Part shown: positions 25,951 to 37,688 of the stretch, piece after piece
Layout of the letters: each line of letters begins with the position of its first letter
How positions within the stretch are numbered: the stretch's first letter is position 1
Assembly: GCA_963736695.1 (NCBI GenBank)
Contig: CAVTPU010000004.1
Coordinates: 1,116,001 to 1,180,000, forward strand
Length of the DNA: 64,000 nt
Direction: 5' to 3'
DNA from: CAVTPU01 sp963736695
GTDB taxonomy: Bacteria > Actinomycetota > Actinomycetes > Mycobacteriales > Micromonosporaceae
The notes under the pieces: model-generated
What the model was told of the DNA's origin: nothing
The model's input: the letters and a program-made list of their open reading frames with translations, nothing else
The model's database searches: none
Position numbers and translations under genes: made by a program

Positions 25951-26364
25951 ATGGACCCCACGGACGAGCTCATCGCCGACGTCTTCGCGCGCGACTGCCC
26001 GTCGCGCCAGGTCCTCGACAACGTCGGTTCGAAGTGGGGCGTGCTCGCGCTCGTCGCGTTGACCGAGGACAGATACCGGTTCAACGCGCTGCGCCGTCGC
26101 GTCGACGGGGTGAGCGAGAAGATGCTCTCTCAGACGCTTCACGCACTCGAACGCGACGGCCTGGTCCGGCGGCAGGTGCACACCACCATCCCGCCGCACG
26201 TCGAATACAGCCTGACCCCGCTCGGTGGCCGGGTCGCCGGGGCGCTGCGTGGCCTCGTCGAGCTCATCGAGGCCGAGTTGCCCGCGGTGGCCGCCGCGAG
26301 GGCACACTACGATTCGCCGGCCCACTCGCCAGCTGATCGGCCGTCCGATCGCGTGGTGTCGTGA
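25951..26364 (+). CDS. HxlR-family winged-helix transcriptional regulator
   Basis: 137 residues with a MarR-like winged helix of the HxlR (DUF24) class: an early Cys (ARDCPSRQVLDNVGSKWGVL), then LRRRVDGVSEKMLSQTLHAL (recognition helix), VRRQVHTTIPPHVEYSLTPLG (wing). The single Cys near residue 14 matches the redox-sensing Cys of QorR/YodB-like members. ATG 25951. It probably controls the divergent oxidoreductase and itself. Convergent with dgt, with seven bases between stops. Confidence 0.9.
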   Translation: MDPTDELIADVFARDCPSRQVLDNVGSKWGVLALVALTEDRYRFNALRRRVDGVSEKMLSQTLHALERDGLVRRQVHTTIPPHVEYSLTPLGGRVAGALRGLVELIEAELPAVAAARAHYDSPAHSPADRPSDRVVS

Positions 26365-26371
26365 GCGCCGG

Positions 26372-27682
26372 TCAGCGGCACAGCCGCCGATGCCAGGCGA
26401 GAGCCGCCGGATCGGTGAGTGAGGCGACCTGATCGATGACGACCCGCAGCCGAGCAGCGTCGTCGGGTGCCGCACGCCACAACGGCGCGAAGATTGGATC
26501 GAGCACGTCGGGGGCCCGCAACACGAGCACCGAGACGAGCTCACGCAGCACCTCTTGCTCACGCTGATAACGCCGCGCCGAGCCCTCGCGGCGCATCACA
26601 TAACGCAGGGCGATGCCCTTGAGCAGCGCGCACTGCGCCCGCACCGGCGTCGGCACGACAAGGTCGGCCTGATAACGCCGGAGAGGGTCGGATCCGAACC
26701 TCTTGCGGGTGGCGTCGACCGCAGCCGCGACAAACCGTCCAATGAGGAGACTGGCGGCGCGTTTGAGCGCGACATGCATGGCGTGGCTGGCGTCGAAACG
26801 CGCCACCGTGGCGAGCACCGGATCGGCGAGCAGCCGATCGAGCGGTCCGGCTAGGCGCGCCGCCGATTCGGTGGAATAGGTTTGCGCGACGTCGACGCAG
26901 AGCGCGGCCCGTTCGTCGGGGTCACGCAACAGCGTGTCGAGGCTGATGAGCCCCGCGCTGACGCCGTCTTCGACGTCGTGCACGCAATATGCCACGTCGT
27001 CGGCCCAGTCCATCACCTGAGCCTCGAGGCAGCGCCGGTCCCCCAGCGCGCCCGCGTCGCCAGCCCTCGTGTCGTCGGGGTCGCCGGCGCGCAGCCAGGA
27101 AAAGATCGGCACGTCATCGGGGTAGACGCCGAACTTGCGCTGTCCGGGGCGGCGGGGCCACGGATATTTGCAGGTGGCGTCGAGGCTCGCACGGGTGAGG
27201 TTGAGCCCGGCCGAGGTGCCGTCGGGCAGGGCGATCTTCGCCTCGAGCCGGGTGAGCACCCGCAGGGTCTGGGCGTTTCCCTCGAAACCGCCGCAGGCGC
27301 GGGCCGCCTCGTGCAACGCGTCCTCGCCGTTGTGTCCGAACGGCGGGTGGCCGAGGTCATGGGCGAGTCCGGCGGTGTCGACGACGTCGGGGTCGCAGCC
27401 GAGGCTCTCCCCCATCTCCCGGGCGATCTGAGCCACCTCCAGCGAGTGGGTGAGTCGGGTGCGCACGAGCCCGTCGCCGTCGGTGCCCGTCGTGTGCACC
27501 TGGGTCTTGGTCGCGAGTCGGCGGAACGCACCACAGTGCAGCACCCGGGCTCGGTCACGGCCGAATGGACTGCGGTCGGCCTCGGCCCGACCGGCGACCC
27601 CGGTCTTGGGCGATTCGGCGACGAACCGGCGCGCCGCCCACTCGGCGCTCAGCGCAGGTCCCGCACGTCGATGGCGTGCCAC
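26372..27682 (-). CDS. dgt: deoxyguanosinetriphosphate triphosphohydrolase-like protein
   Basis: HD-domain dNTP triphosphohydrolase, 436 residues, which hydrolyses dGTP or other dNTPs to nucleoside and triphosphate. Metal ligands are visible: H79 (TRLTHSLEVAQ), H108-D109 (GLAHDLGHPPFGHNGED) and a downstream Asp in MDWADDVAYCVHDVED. The GTG start at 27682 is the only in-frame start before the conserved RSPFGRDRARVLH region. It overlaps the end of the upstream gene by 34 bases, implying co-transcription. Confidence 0.92.
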   Translation of the reverse strand: MARHRRAGPALSAEWAARRFVAESPKTGVAGRAEADRSPFGRDRARVLHCGAFRRLATKTQVHTTGTDGDGLVRTRLTHSLEVAQIAREMGESLGCDPDVVDTAGLAHDLGHPPFGHNGEDALHEAARACGGFEGNAQTLRVLTRLEAKIALPDGTSAGLNLTRASLDATCKYPWPRRPGQRKFGVYPDDVPIFSWLRAGDPDDTRAGDAGALGDRRCLEAQVMDWADDVAYCVHDVEDGVSAGLISLDTLLRDPDERAALCVDVAQTYSTESAARLAGPLDRLLADPVLATVARFDASHAMHVALKRAASLLIGRFVAAAVDATRKRFGSDPLRRYQADLVVPTPVRAQCALLKGIALRYVMRREGSARRYQREQEVLRELVSVLVLRAPDVLDPIFAPLWRAAPDDAARLRVVIDQVASLTDPAALAWHRRLCR

Positions 27683-28869
27683 TGTTCATCGGCGCCGAAA
27701 CCGGTGGCCCACCACAACAGAGTCGCGTGACCACGCACGCCGGCGACATCGGTGGCGATCAGGCTGGTCCGGCCCGTCTCGAGGTCATAGAGGCTGAGGT
27801 TGACCCCGTCGATTTCGGTGGCGCTCGCGGCCGGGCCGTCGCTGGCGGCGGGACCGTCACTGGCCGCCGGATCGGCGCCGAAATCGGCTCCCCGGTCGGT
27901 GGTCAACGGCACGAAACGGTCGATGAGCGCGACGTCGGTGAGGGTCGGCGTGGCCTCCCTGCCGCCGATGCGCCGACGGGCGCCACCGTCGGGGTGCGCG
28001 ATGTCGAGCCGCACCAGAGTGTTGTTGTTCACGATGCCGAACCGGCACCACAACGGCCCACAGGCGGCGGTCTCCGGCGCACTGGTCGCGACGGAGAGCT
28101 TGGCTCCGGTGCGGAGATTACGCAACCGCATCGGGATGCCCCGGCCACCCGCGAGGCTGACCACCCATGGCGGTGTGGTGAGGGCGAATTCGCCGTCAAG
28201 ACGTTTCGCGGTGACCTCGCCACCGCCGATCGGCACGGAGCGCACCTCGGTGAGCACCCCGCCACCGGGGTGGCCGTCGGGGGTGACCGCCGCCCACATG
28301 ACTCGGCCGCCGTCAATGGTGAGGTCGAATTGCGAGCCGGTGAACGCGGCCTCGCCGGTGTCGGCCGTGATCTGCTTGGGTCGCCCACCGGAGCGCCAGT
28401 CGGACCGCCACAACACCGTGTGTGGGGCGCCCTCCGTCGGGACCGTGGTCTCAGCCCACACGAGCGTGGCGCCAGTGACCGCGAACGCGTCGAACTGTGG
28501 GACGTCGGCCGCGCGGAACCGCCGCAACTCGACGACGTTCGTGGCAGAGCGCCGAACGAGCCGCAGATATGCGTGATCGGCGGTCTCGGCGAGCCCGACC
28601 GAATCGGTCAACGTCAGATAGAGCCGGGGGGCGTAGGAGCTTCCGTCCGCGAGCGTCCCCGACTGCGCGCTCGCCACGGGTTGGTCGAGGGTCGCCTCGG
28701 GCGCGGCCGGCGATCCCGCCGCGACCGGAGCGCGAACAGGATCCGGCAACGTCAGCAACCGGACGATCGCCGCGATCGCCGCGATGAGCACCAGCGCCCG
28801 CGCCAGCGACACCCCTGGTTGGCGACGGCGTCGCCCGGGTTGGCGGCGTCGCCCCGTCTGGATCGACAC
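27649..28869 (-). CDS. membrane-anchored beta-propeller-like protein, unknown function
   Basis: 406-residue protein from GTG 28869. A very basic head (GRRRQPGRRRRQPG) and one transmembrane helix (LARALVLIAAIAAIVRLL) orient the rest outside the cell. The extracytoplasmic part has repeated strand-turn units such as DAFAVTGATLVWAETT, QFDLTIDGGRVMWAAV and GHATLLWWATGFG, suggesting a WD40/TolB-like propeller. A six-residue tandem repeat (PAASDG, three copies) occurs near residue 345. No named family recognised. It lies upstream of and overlaps dgt. Confidence 0.72.
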   Translation of the reverse strand: MSIQTGRRRQPGRRRRQPGVSLARALVLIAAIAAIVRLLTLPDPVRAPVAAGSPAAPEATLDQPVASAQSGTLADGSSYAPRLYLTLTDSVGLAETADHAYLRLVRRSATNVVELRRFRAADVPQFDAFAVTGATLVWAETTVPTEGAPHTVLWRSDWRSGGRPKQITADTGEAAFTGSQFDLTIDGGRVMWAAVTPDGHPGGGVLTEVRSVPIGGGEVTAKRLDGEFALTTPPWVVSLAGGRGIPMRLRNLRTGAKLSVATSAPETAACGPLWCRFGIVNNNTLVRLDIAHPDGGARRRIGGREATPTLTDVALIDRFVPLTTDRGADFGADPAASDGPAASDGPAASATEIDGVNLSLYDLETGRTSLIATDVAGVRGHATLLWWATGFGADEQWHAIDVRDLR

Positions 28870-28947
28870 CGACGTAGCCTAGACGAACGGTCCGAGGGGG
28901 CTGCGCGAGCCTCACGGCGTACGGGTCGATCTGGGGTTTGCCATCAC

Positions 28948-30333
28948 TCACGCCCCGCGCCGGGTCGGCTGTTTGTAGTCCTGTTTCGAGCGCAGGAAGT
29001 CCGTCACACCCAGGACGCACCAGAAGGCGACCAGCTGGCGAAACCCGAAGAGCTCGAGGATCGCGTAGAGCACCAAACGTATCGTCTCCCAGCCCGCCGC
29101 CGTGCGCCGATAACCCACCTGAGCCATCGCCACCGCGGCGAACGACAGGGTGAGGTTGGCCAACAGCGACAGCGAAAGGAAGATCAAGAACACCGGGAGG
29201 GACAGCACACCCAGGACGAACCCGATGATCACGATGAGCCAGGCGAAGAGTTCGACCATCGGACCGAGGATCTCGACCACCCCGATGGGCATGCCGAAGA
29301 TCGCGAACTTGCCGAACCGGGCGCGCCCCACCGCGTCGCGGTGCCGCCACATCGCCTCGGCCAAGCCTCGGTGCCATCGCCGACGTTGGGTGAGCAGATC
29401 GCGCATCGTGAACGGAACCTCGGTCCAGCAGACCGGCTCCGGCACGAGTTCGATGCGATAGTCACGCCCCTGCTCGCCCATGTGCCGGTGCAGGTGCAGC
29501 ACCATTTCGATGTCGTCGGCGGCCGTGTGATACCAACCGCCCACCTCCTCCACCGACGATCGACGAAACAGCCCGAACGCGCCGGAGATGATGAGCAACG
29601 TGTTGCGGCTGGTCCAGAACATGCGCATGACGAGAAACGACCGAAGATATTCCAAGACCTGAATTCCAATGACCGGGGTACGGGGAAGCCGGACCTGACT
29701 TACGCGGCCTCGGTGGACGACGCTGGTGTTGATCGCCCGGACCATGCCACCGGTGGCGATCACCATGTCCGGGTCGTCGAACATGGGCTGCGCCGCGCCG
29801 AGCACCGCGTCTTCCTCGATGACGGCGTCGCCGTCGACCGCCACCAGATAAGGGTTGCGCGCGGCCGCGAGACCGGTGTTGAGCGCGTCGGACTTGCCGC
29901 CACCGACCTTGCTCAACACCGTGAGACTGGGATAGCGCCGCGACCGATAGCCAGCGATCACCGGTTTGTGTTCGACGATCGGGCGCAGTGCCCGCCGCAC
30001 CGGAAAAAGCTCGAACTCTTCCTGCAGCCTCGACATCGTCGAGTCGGTCGACCCGTCGTCGACGACGATGACCTCGAATCGCGGAAACCGCAGGTTGAGC
30101 AGTGACCACACCGTGTTGATGATGCCGGCCTCCTCGTTGTGCACCGGCACGAGGATCGACACCGCTGGGGTCAACGGCGACGCGAACGTCTCGTTGGCCG
30201 TCGACCGCTGATAGTCGCGTCCGAACCGGACCATGCCCACTGCCGCGATCACGGCGCCGATGAGATAGAGCGCGTTCATGACCAGATAGAAGGAGATCAG
30301 GATGATGGTCAGCACGAGGAACGCCTGCGTCAT
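28948..30333 (-). CDS. processive family-2 glycosyltransferase (PgaC/cellulose synthase-like)
   Basis: 461-residue integral membrane glycosyltransferase. One or two N-terminal TM helices (residues 1-35), GT-A domain with VVDDGSTDS (DDGS 92-95), DGD (167-169), the catalytic-base region AADDIEM (262-264) and the processivity motif QRRRW (306-310), then C-terminal TM helices (FAWLIVIIGFVLGVL and LSLLANLTLSFAAVAMA). These features define enzymes that polymerise and export beta-linked polysaccharides such as poly-GlcNAc, hyaluronan or cellulose. It reads in the same direction as the HEAT and receiver genes, and the divergent epimerase and dehydrogenase could supply its sugar nucleotide. Confidence 0.88.
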   Translation of the reverse strand: MTQAFLVLTIILISFYLVMNALYLIGAVIAAVGMVRFGRDYQRSTANETFASPLTPAVSILVPVHNEEAGIINTVWSLLNLRFPRFEVIVVDDGSTDSTMSRLQEEFELFPVRRALRPIVEHKPVIAGYRSRRYPSLTVLSKVGGGKSDALNTGLAAARNPYLVAVDGDAVIEEDAVLGAAQPMFDDPDMVIATGGMVRAINTSVVHRGRVSQVRLPRTPVIGIQVLEYLRSFLVMRMFWTSRNTLLIISGAFGLFRRSSVEEVGGWYHTAADDIEMVLHLHRHMGEQGRDYRIELVPEPVCWTEVPFTMRDLLTQRRRWHRGLAEAMWRHRDAVGRARFGKFAIFGMPIGVVEILGPMVELFAWLIVIIGFVLGVLSLPVFLIFLSLSLLANLTLSFAAVAMAQVGYRRTAAGWETIRLVLYAILELFGFRQLVAFWCVLGVTDFLRSKQDYKQPTRRGA

Positions 30334-30394
30334 CGCACATCACCTCCTCTGGCACGGCGACCCTGATCATCGATCCGGTCGCGTCCGATTCGCC

Positions 30395-31408
30395 TCACGC
30401 CGCAGGGCCTCGGAGCAGATCCGCCTGCTCGAGCAGGTGCGGACCGGGGTCTGGTCCCACGGCCGCGGCGAAGGTCGCGTGGGGTGCGAGCCGAGCCACC
30501 GCCACGGCCGCGGCGTGAGCCGGCTCGAACTCGTCGTGCCGAGCCTGATGCAGCAGATAGTCGGCGACCAGCGGGTCACCGATCTCGCCGAGTGCCTCGG
30601 CCGCCGCCGCACGCACCGACGGGACAAGATCGGTGAGCAGCGAGCGCACCCGGTGCGACGCCTGGTCGGCGCCGAGCCGCCCCAGAGCCAGGCACGCGGA
30701 GGCCCGCACCGTCGGGTCGACGTCGACGAGGTGGTCGATGAGCCGGTCGGCCTCGCCGGCGCCCCCCAGATAGCCGGTGAGTTCGATGGCGAACCCGCGC
30801 ACCGCCGGATCGGGATGGTCGGCGAGTTCGAGCAGTTGAGGCAACGCCGGCGGGCCGATCTCCAGCAGCATCGAGCCGGCGAGCACCGCCGGCACCCGCC
30901 GACGCGCCGCGGCCCAGGCCAGTGGACGCACCGCCTCGGCGGCCTTCAGCCTGCCGAGGCTGCGGGTCGCGGCGGCGCGCACGGCCCGGTCCGGGTCGTC
31001 GAGGGCGGCGATGAGCGGGGCGACGCCGCGGGGTGAGCACGTGTCACCGAGCCCGAACGCGGCCTGCGCCCGCTGCCAGGCGCGGCGGCTCGTCAGCGCC
31101 GCGAGTTGCCGGTCGACCAAGCCCACTTCTTCGAAGTAGGCGGCGATGCGTTCCCTGGAGTCTCCGGTGAGCTGTCGCGAATAGCGCCACAGCACTTCGG
31201 CGAGGAGGTCCGCGTCCTGAGGCGGCACGTTCTCGGGCGGCGTGCCTTCGACCACGAGTTCCACCGCCGCGTCACGCAGCCGGTCGACGGCGGCGGCACG
31301 ACGTTGCTGGCCCCGCAACAACCGAATTCGCCGAACCGCGATGATCACCAACAGAATGGCGACGCAGATCGACATGGTCAGCGCCGCGATGGAGACGATT
31401 TCAAGCAC
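30395..31408 (-). CDS. membrane-anchored HEAT-repeat protein
   Basis: 337 residues. N-terminal transmembrane helix (IAALTMSICVAILLVIIAV, about 7-26), a basic linker, a helical region, then about six PBS-type HEAT repeats (DPDRAVRAAATRSLGRLK, HPDPAVRGFAIELTGYLG, DVDPTVRASACLALGRLG, LVPSVRAAAAEALGEIG). HEAT arrays form alpha-solenoid protein-binding surfaces. Placed between a receiver protein and a membrane glycosyltransferase, it may relay the signal to the enzyme; that is inference. It is 33 bases downstream of the response regulator and 61 bases upstream of the glycosyltransferase. Confidence 0.85.
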   Translation of the reverse strand: MLEIVSIAALTMSICVAILLVIIAVRRIRLLRGQQRRAAAVDRLRDAAVELVVEGTPPENVPPQDADLLAEVLWRYSRQLTGDSRERIAAYFEEVGLVDRQLAALTSRRAWQRAQAAFGLGDTCSPRGVAPLIAALDDPDRAVRAAATRSLGRLKAAEAVRPLAWAAARRRVPAVLAGSMLLEIGPPALPQLLELADHPDPAVRGFAIELTGYLGGAGEADRLIDHLVDVDPTVRASACLALGRLGADQASHRVRSLLTDLVPSVRAAAAEALGEIGDPLVADYLLHQARHDEFEPAHAAAVAVARLAPHATFAAAVGPDPGPHLLEQADLLRGPAA

Positions 31409-31441
31409 GTGACACCCCTGTCGCGACGACGCTTCGGCCGG

Positions 31442-31816
31442 CTAGCGCTTGGCTCTGGTGAGGACCGCGTTGATTCTGCTCATGAGCTCCTTGAGGCTGA
31501 ACGGCTTGATGATGTAGTCGTCGGCTCCCAACGAGAACCCGCGCGCCACATCGTCCTCCTGAGCCTTCGCCGTCAGCATGATCACAGGGATCTGCACCGT
31601 CGCCCCGTTGCTGCGCAGGTTCTCCAGCACGTCGAGACCGGAGAGTCCGGGCATCATGATGTCGAGCAGGATGAGTTCGGGTGGGTCGGCGGCGACCTTG
31701 TCCAGTGCCTGTTGCCCGTCACCCGCCGATTCGACGCCGAAACCCTGCTGGTTGAGCTTGTATTCGACCAGGGTCACGACCTCGGGGTCGTCATCGACTA
31801 CGAGTACCCGTGTCAC
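31442..31816 (-). CDS. receiver-only response regulator
   Basis: 124-residue CheY-like protein made only of a REC domain. Acidic pocket D8-D10, phospho-acceptor D52 (LLDIMMPG), T82 and K104 are all present, so it should be phosphorylated by a histidine kinase. No kinase gene lies in the window. No DNA-binding domain, so it must act through protein contact, plausibly with the HEAT protein encoded next. First gene of the leftward REC-HEAT-glycosyltransferase unit. Confidence 0.92.
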   Translation of the reverse strand: MTRVLVVDDDPEVVTLVEYKLNQQGFGVESAGDGQQALDKVAADPPELILLDIMMPGLSGLDVLENLRSNGATVQIPVIMLTAKAQEDDVARGFSLGADDYIIKPFSLKELMSRINAVLTRAKR

Positions 31817-31981
31817 CGTTGCGCTCCCGCCCTCGCCGTCCTCGAGTGGTGCCCGCTATCCCTGAGGATGCTACGAACAGGACTCCCATAGCGTCTTATC
31901 TGAGGAAAAATCGTGCTAGGTTGTGCTCAGGAGCACCAGCGGATCAGCGCGTGGCCGGCAACGGCCTGGGGGGAGCGCGAA

Positions 31982-32962
31982 ATGTCCCGGATCCTGGTGA
32001 CCGGCGGAGCCGGTTTTATCGGAAGTCACCTATGCGAGGCGCTTGTGGCCCGCGGCGACGAGATCACCTGTCTCGACGATCTCTCAACCGGACGAACACA
32101 CAACCTCGACCACCTGGCGCGTCGGCCGGAGCTACGTTTCGTTGAGGGCAGCGTGCTCGACGGGAAGCTGGTCGAACAACTGATCTCGTCGAGCGACTCG
32201 GTGATCCATCTGGCCTCGACGGTCGGTGTGCGCCGGGTTCTCGAAGACCCACTCACCGCGTTGCGCACCATTGTGGACGGAACGCAGACGATCCTCGACC
32301 GAGCAGATCCCGGCCGTCACCGGATCCTCATCGCGTCGTCGTCCGAGGTCTATGGCAAGAATCAGGCACGACTGCGGGAAGACGCCGACATCGTGATGGG
32401 CCCGACGACGACTCCACGGTGGACATATGGCGCGGGGAAGGCCATCGCCGAGATGTTCGCTCTCGCGCACCATCACGCTCGCGGCCTGCCGATCGTCATC
32501 GCGCGACTGTTCAACACGGTCGGCCCCCGGCAGAGCCCCGCCTATGGCATGGTGCTGCCCCGGTTCATCGACCAGGCACTGCGCGGCGAGCCGCTGACCG
32601 TCTACGGCGACGGCGAGCAGTCACGCTGCTTCTGCCACGTCAGTGACGCGGTTCGAGCATTGATCGGGCTGCACGATCATCCGCGGGTCATCGGCCAGGT
32701 GGTCAACGTGGCATCACCGGAACGGGTCACGATCCTCGATCTCGCCGAGCGGGTCGTCGCCGCCACCCGGTCGAGCAGTGACCTGCGATTCATCAGCCAC
32801 GTCGATGTCTTCGGCAACCAGTTCGAGGAGACCCCGCACCGCGACCCCGACATCACCCGCATCGGCGAGCTCATCGGGTGGCGTCCCGAGATGTCGTTGA
32901 ACGACACCATCGCCGCCACGATCACGGCCACCCGGGCGGCCCTCGCAACGGCCGGACGCTGA
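31982..32962 (+). CDS. NAD-dependent sugar-nucleotide epimerase/dehydratase
   Basis: 326-residue extended short-chain dehydrogenase. ATG 31982 follows a GGGGGAG site. Rossmann motif VTGGAGFIGSH (6-16), ASSSEVYG (118-125) with catalytic Ser, and Y149-x3-K153 (TYGAGK). RLFNTVGPRQS and FCHVSDAVRAL are typical of UDP-glucose 4-epimerase, UDP-GlcNAc 4-epimerase or UDP-glucuronate decarboxylase relatives; the sequence does not decide among them. First gene of the rightward unit with the nucleotide-sugar dehydrogenase, divergent from the response regulator. Confidence 0.88.
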   Translation: MSRILVTGGAGFIGSHLCEALVARGDEITCLDDLSTGRTHNLDHLARRPELRFVEGSVLDGKLVEQLISSSDSVIHLASTVGVRRVLEDPLTALRTIVDGTQTILDRADPGRHRILIASSSEVYGKNQARLREDADIVMGPTTTPRWTYGAGKAIAEMFALAHHHARGLPIVIARLFNTVGPRQSPAYGMVLPRFIDQALRGEPLTVYGDGEQSRCFCHVSDAVRALIGLHDHPRVIGQVVNVASPERVTILDLAERVVAATRSSSDLRFISHVDVFGNQFEETPHRDPDITRIGELIGWRPEMSLNDTIAATITATRAALATAGR

Positions 32963-32963
32963 G

Positions 32964-33034
32964 CCGGGTCGGAGAACCCGGTTCGGACCATCAGGTCCGT
33001 CACCGCATCAGACACGCCCTGTCGTCGGACAGGG
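32964..33034 (+). promoter_or_regulatory. three consecutive hairpins in leader of nucleotide-sugar dehydrogenase
   Basis: In the 92 bases between the epimerase and dehydrogenase genes three perfect stem-loops follow each other: CCGGGT/ACCCGG (32964-32981), CGGACC/GGTCCG (32984-32999, loop ATCA) and CCCTGTC/GACAGGG (33017-33034, loop GTCG). The Shine-Dalgarno GGGGAGG follows directly. They could be RNA processing, attenuation or protein-binding elements. Confidence 0.6.
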
Positions 33035-33054
33035 ACGATCGGGGAGGCACGAAC

Positions 33055-34341
33055 ATGAGCGCACGCACCCAGCAGCACCCCGACAACCCGCGGCGGGTGG
33101 TCGTGCTCGGACAGGGCTATGTCGGGCTGCCGCTCGCGATACACGCCGTCACCCGTGGTTATGACGTCGTCGGCTTCGACGTCGACGAACACAAGGTCGC
33201 GCGACTGCGGGAGGGCGAGTCCTATACCCCCGACGTCACCGATCACGACTTGGCGGCCGCGTTCGCCTCCCAGCGCTATCGGATCTCGACCAACCCGCAG
33301 GAATGTCGCGGCTTCGACGTCGCGATCATCGCCGTCCCGACCCCGTTGCGGGAGGGCGCGCCGGATCTCTCCTTCGCGGTGAGCGCCGCCGAGACCATCG
33401 CACCGTTCGTGCGGCCCGGCTGCATGGTCGTGGTCGAGTCGAGCACCTATCCGGGCACGACAGAAGAGATCGTGCGGCCGATCCTCGAGAAGGGCAGTGG
33501 GCTGCGCGCCGAGACCGACTTCTCGCTCGGATACAGCCCCGAACGCATCGACCCGGCCAGCGACCACTCCTTCGAGGCGACCCCGAAGCTGGTCTCCGGG
33601 GTCGGCGAGGCGTCCCTGCGCGAGGTGAACGACTTCTATGCGACTCTGGTCGACCGGACGGTGCCGGTGAGCGGCCCGAAGGTCGCCGAGCTGGCCAAAC
33701 TGCTCGAGAACACGTTTCGCGCGGTCAACATCGCGCTCGTCAACGAAGTCGCGATGTTCGCCGGCGATCTCGGCATCGACATCTGGGAGACCATCGACGC
33801 GGCCGCGACCAAACCATTCGGGTTCATGCGTTTCACCCCCGGGCCCGGAGTCGGGGGCCACTGCCTGCCGATCGATCCGAGCTATCTGTCGTGGCAGGTC
33901 GAACGGCGTCTCGGAGTGTCGTTCCGGTTCGTCCATCTCGCCAACGACATCAACGCCCACATGCCCGACTATGTGACGCACCGAATCGTCCACGCACTCA
34001 ACCAGCGCCGACTGCCGCTGAACGGGACGAAGATCCTGCTGCTCGGTCTCGCCTACAAGGCCAACACCGGCGACACCCGCGAGTCTCCCGCGATCGCTGT
34101 CGCCGACCATCTGCTCGCCAATGGCGCACGCGTGCACGCGTGCGACTCGCACGCCCAGCTCGACCACCTCGACCCGCGCATCGTCCGGGTGCCGTTAAGC
34201 GTCGATGAGGTCCGCGACGCCGACCTCGTGGTCCTGCTCACCGACCACGACGACATCGACTATGAGATGGTCGCCGAGGAGGCCACCGCCGTTCTGGACA
34301 CCCGCCGCCGCCTGCGCGGGCGTCAGGTCGAATATCTGTGA
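33055..34341 (+). CDS. nucleotide-sugar 6-dehydrogenase (UDP-ManNAc/UDP-GlcNAc dehydrogenase type)
   Basis: 428-residue NAD-dependent enzyme that oxidises the C6 hydroxyl of a UDP-hexose(amine) to the uronic acid. Rossmann GQGYVGLP (19-26), VVESSTYPGTTEE, ELAKLLENTFRAVNIALVNE with the catalytic Lys, and nucleophile C270 in GGHCLPIDP. GGHCxPxDP rather than GGxCFPKD groups it with WecC/WbpA-type UDP-HexNAc dehydrogenases rather than UDP-glucose dehydrogenase. ATG 33055, strong GGGGAGG site. With the epimerase upstream it could make a UDP-HexNAc uronate precursor. Confidence 0.9.
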   Translation: MSARTQQHPDNPRRVVVLGQGYVGLPLAIHAVTRGYDVVGFDVDEHKVARLREGESYTPDVTDHDLAAAFASQRYRISTNPQECRGFDVAIIAVPTPLREGAPDLSFAVSAAETIAPFVRPGCMVVVESSTYPGTTEEIVRPILEKGSGLRAETDFSLGYSPERIDPASDHSFEATPKLVSGVGEASLREVNDFYATLVDRTVPVSGPKVAELAKLLENTFRAVNIALVNEVAMFAGDLGIDIWETIDAAATKPFGFMRFTPGPGVGGHCLPIDPSYLSWQVERRLGVSFRFVHLANDINAHMPDYVTHRIVHALNQRRLPLNGTKILLLGLAYKANTGDTRESPAIAVADHLLANGARVHACDSHAQLDHLDPRIVRVPLSVDEVRDADLVVLLTDHDDIDYEMVAEEATAVLDTRRRLRGRQVEYL

Positions 34342-34424
34342 CAACCGCCGCATGCCACGAGTGGGCGCTGGGGACCTACGATACGTCGGGACACCCAGTC
34401 GACCATATCGACAAGGAGACACTC

Positions 34425-34862
34425 GTGGATCTCGATGTCAGCGGGGACCCCTACTCCGACGTGCTCGCCGAGTTGCACGGGCTGCGGCAGGGCACCGACT
34501 CCATCGAGGGCAGTGTCGTCGCGACCACCGACGGCATGGTCATCGCCCATGATCTCAGCGCCACCCAGACCTTCTCGGTCGAACCGGAAGGCGTCGCCGC
34601 GCTCAGCGCCGTCCACCTGGGACTCAGCCAGCGCATCACCGACACGGCGAGCCACGGCGAGCTGCAGGAGGTCATCGTGCGTGGCTCCTTCGGCCAGGTC
34701 GTGACCTATGCCGCGGGCGAGCGCGCCCTGCTCGCCGTGTTGCTGCGGGTGACCACCGACGTGCCCACACTGCATCGCGACGCGCGGTCCGCCGCCGACC
34801 GCATCGCGGCCCGGCTCGCGCACGCGTGGCGCGATGACGCCGCCACGTGGCGGGCGCCGTGA
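34425..34862 (+). CDS. roadblock/LC7 domain protein
   Basis: 145-residue single-domain protein of the roadblock/LC7 (MglB-like) fold: VLAELHGLRQGTDSIEGSVV, TTDGMVIAHDL, LSAVHLGLSQRI, VIVRGSFGQVVTYAAGERALLAV. Such proteins dimerise and regulate small GTPases or signalling complexes; in actinobacteria they often sit in conservon operons, but no GTPase gene is present here. GTG 34425 is chosen because of AAGGAG eight bases upstream; an earlier GTG at 34338 would overlap the dehydrogenase stop by four bases. Confidence 0.82.
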   Translation: MDLDVSGDPYSDVLAELHGLRQGTDSIEGSVVATTDGMVIAHDLSATQTFSVEPEGVAALSAVHLGLSQRITDTASHGELQEVIVRGSFGQVVTYAAGERALLAVLLRVTTDVPTLHRDARSAADRIAARLAHAWRDDAATWRAP

Positions 34863-34913
34863 GGCCGCCGGCCGGACCATAGGGCCCGGCCGGATCGGGT
34901 CAGCAGCGCGGCG

Positions 34914-37688
<2,775 letters not shown>

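Noticed and set aside
27565..30105. 846-residue open frame on the plus strand
   Set aside because: Runs antisense through dgt, the propeller-like gene and the glycosyltransferase, all clearly coding on the minus strand; Arg/His/Gly-rich composition is typical of a high-GC shadow.
32677..34167. 496-residue open frame antisense to the nucleotide-sugar dehydrogenase
   Set aside because: Composition is shadow-like and no motif is visible; the sense gene carries all catalytic motifs.
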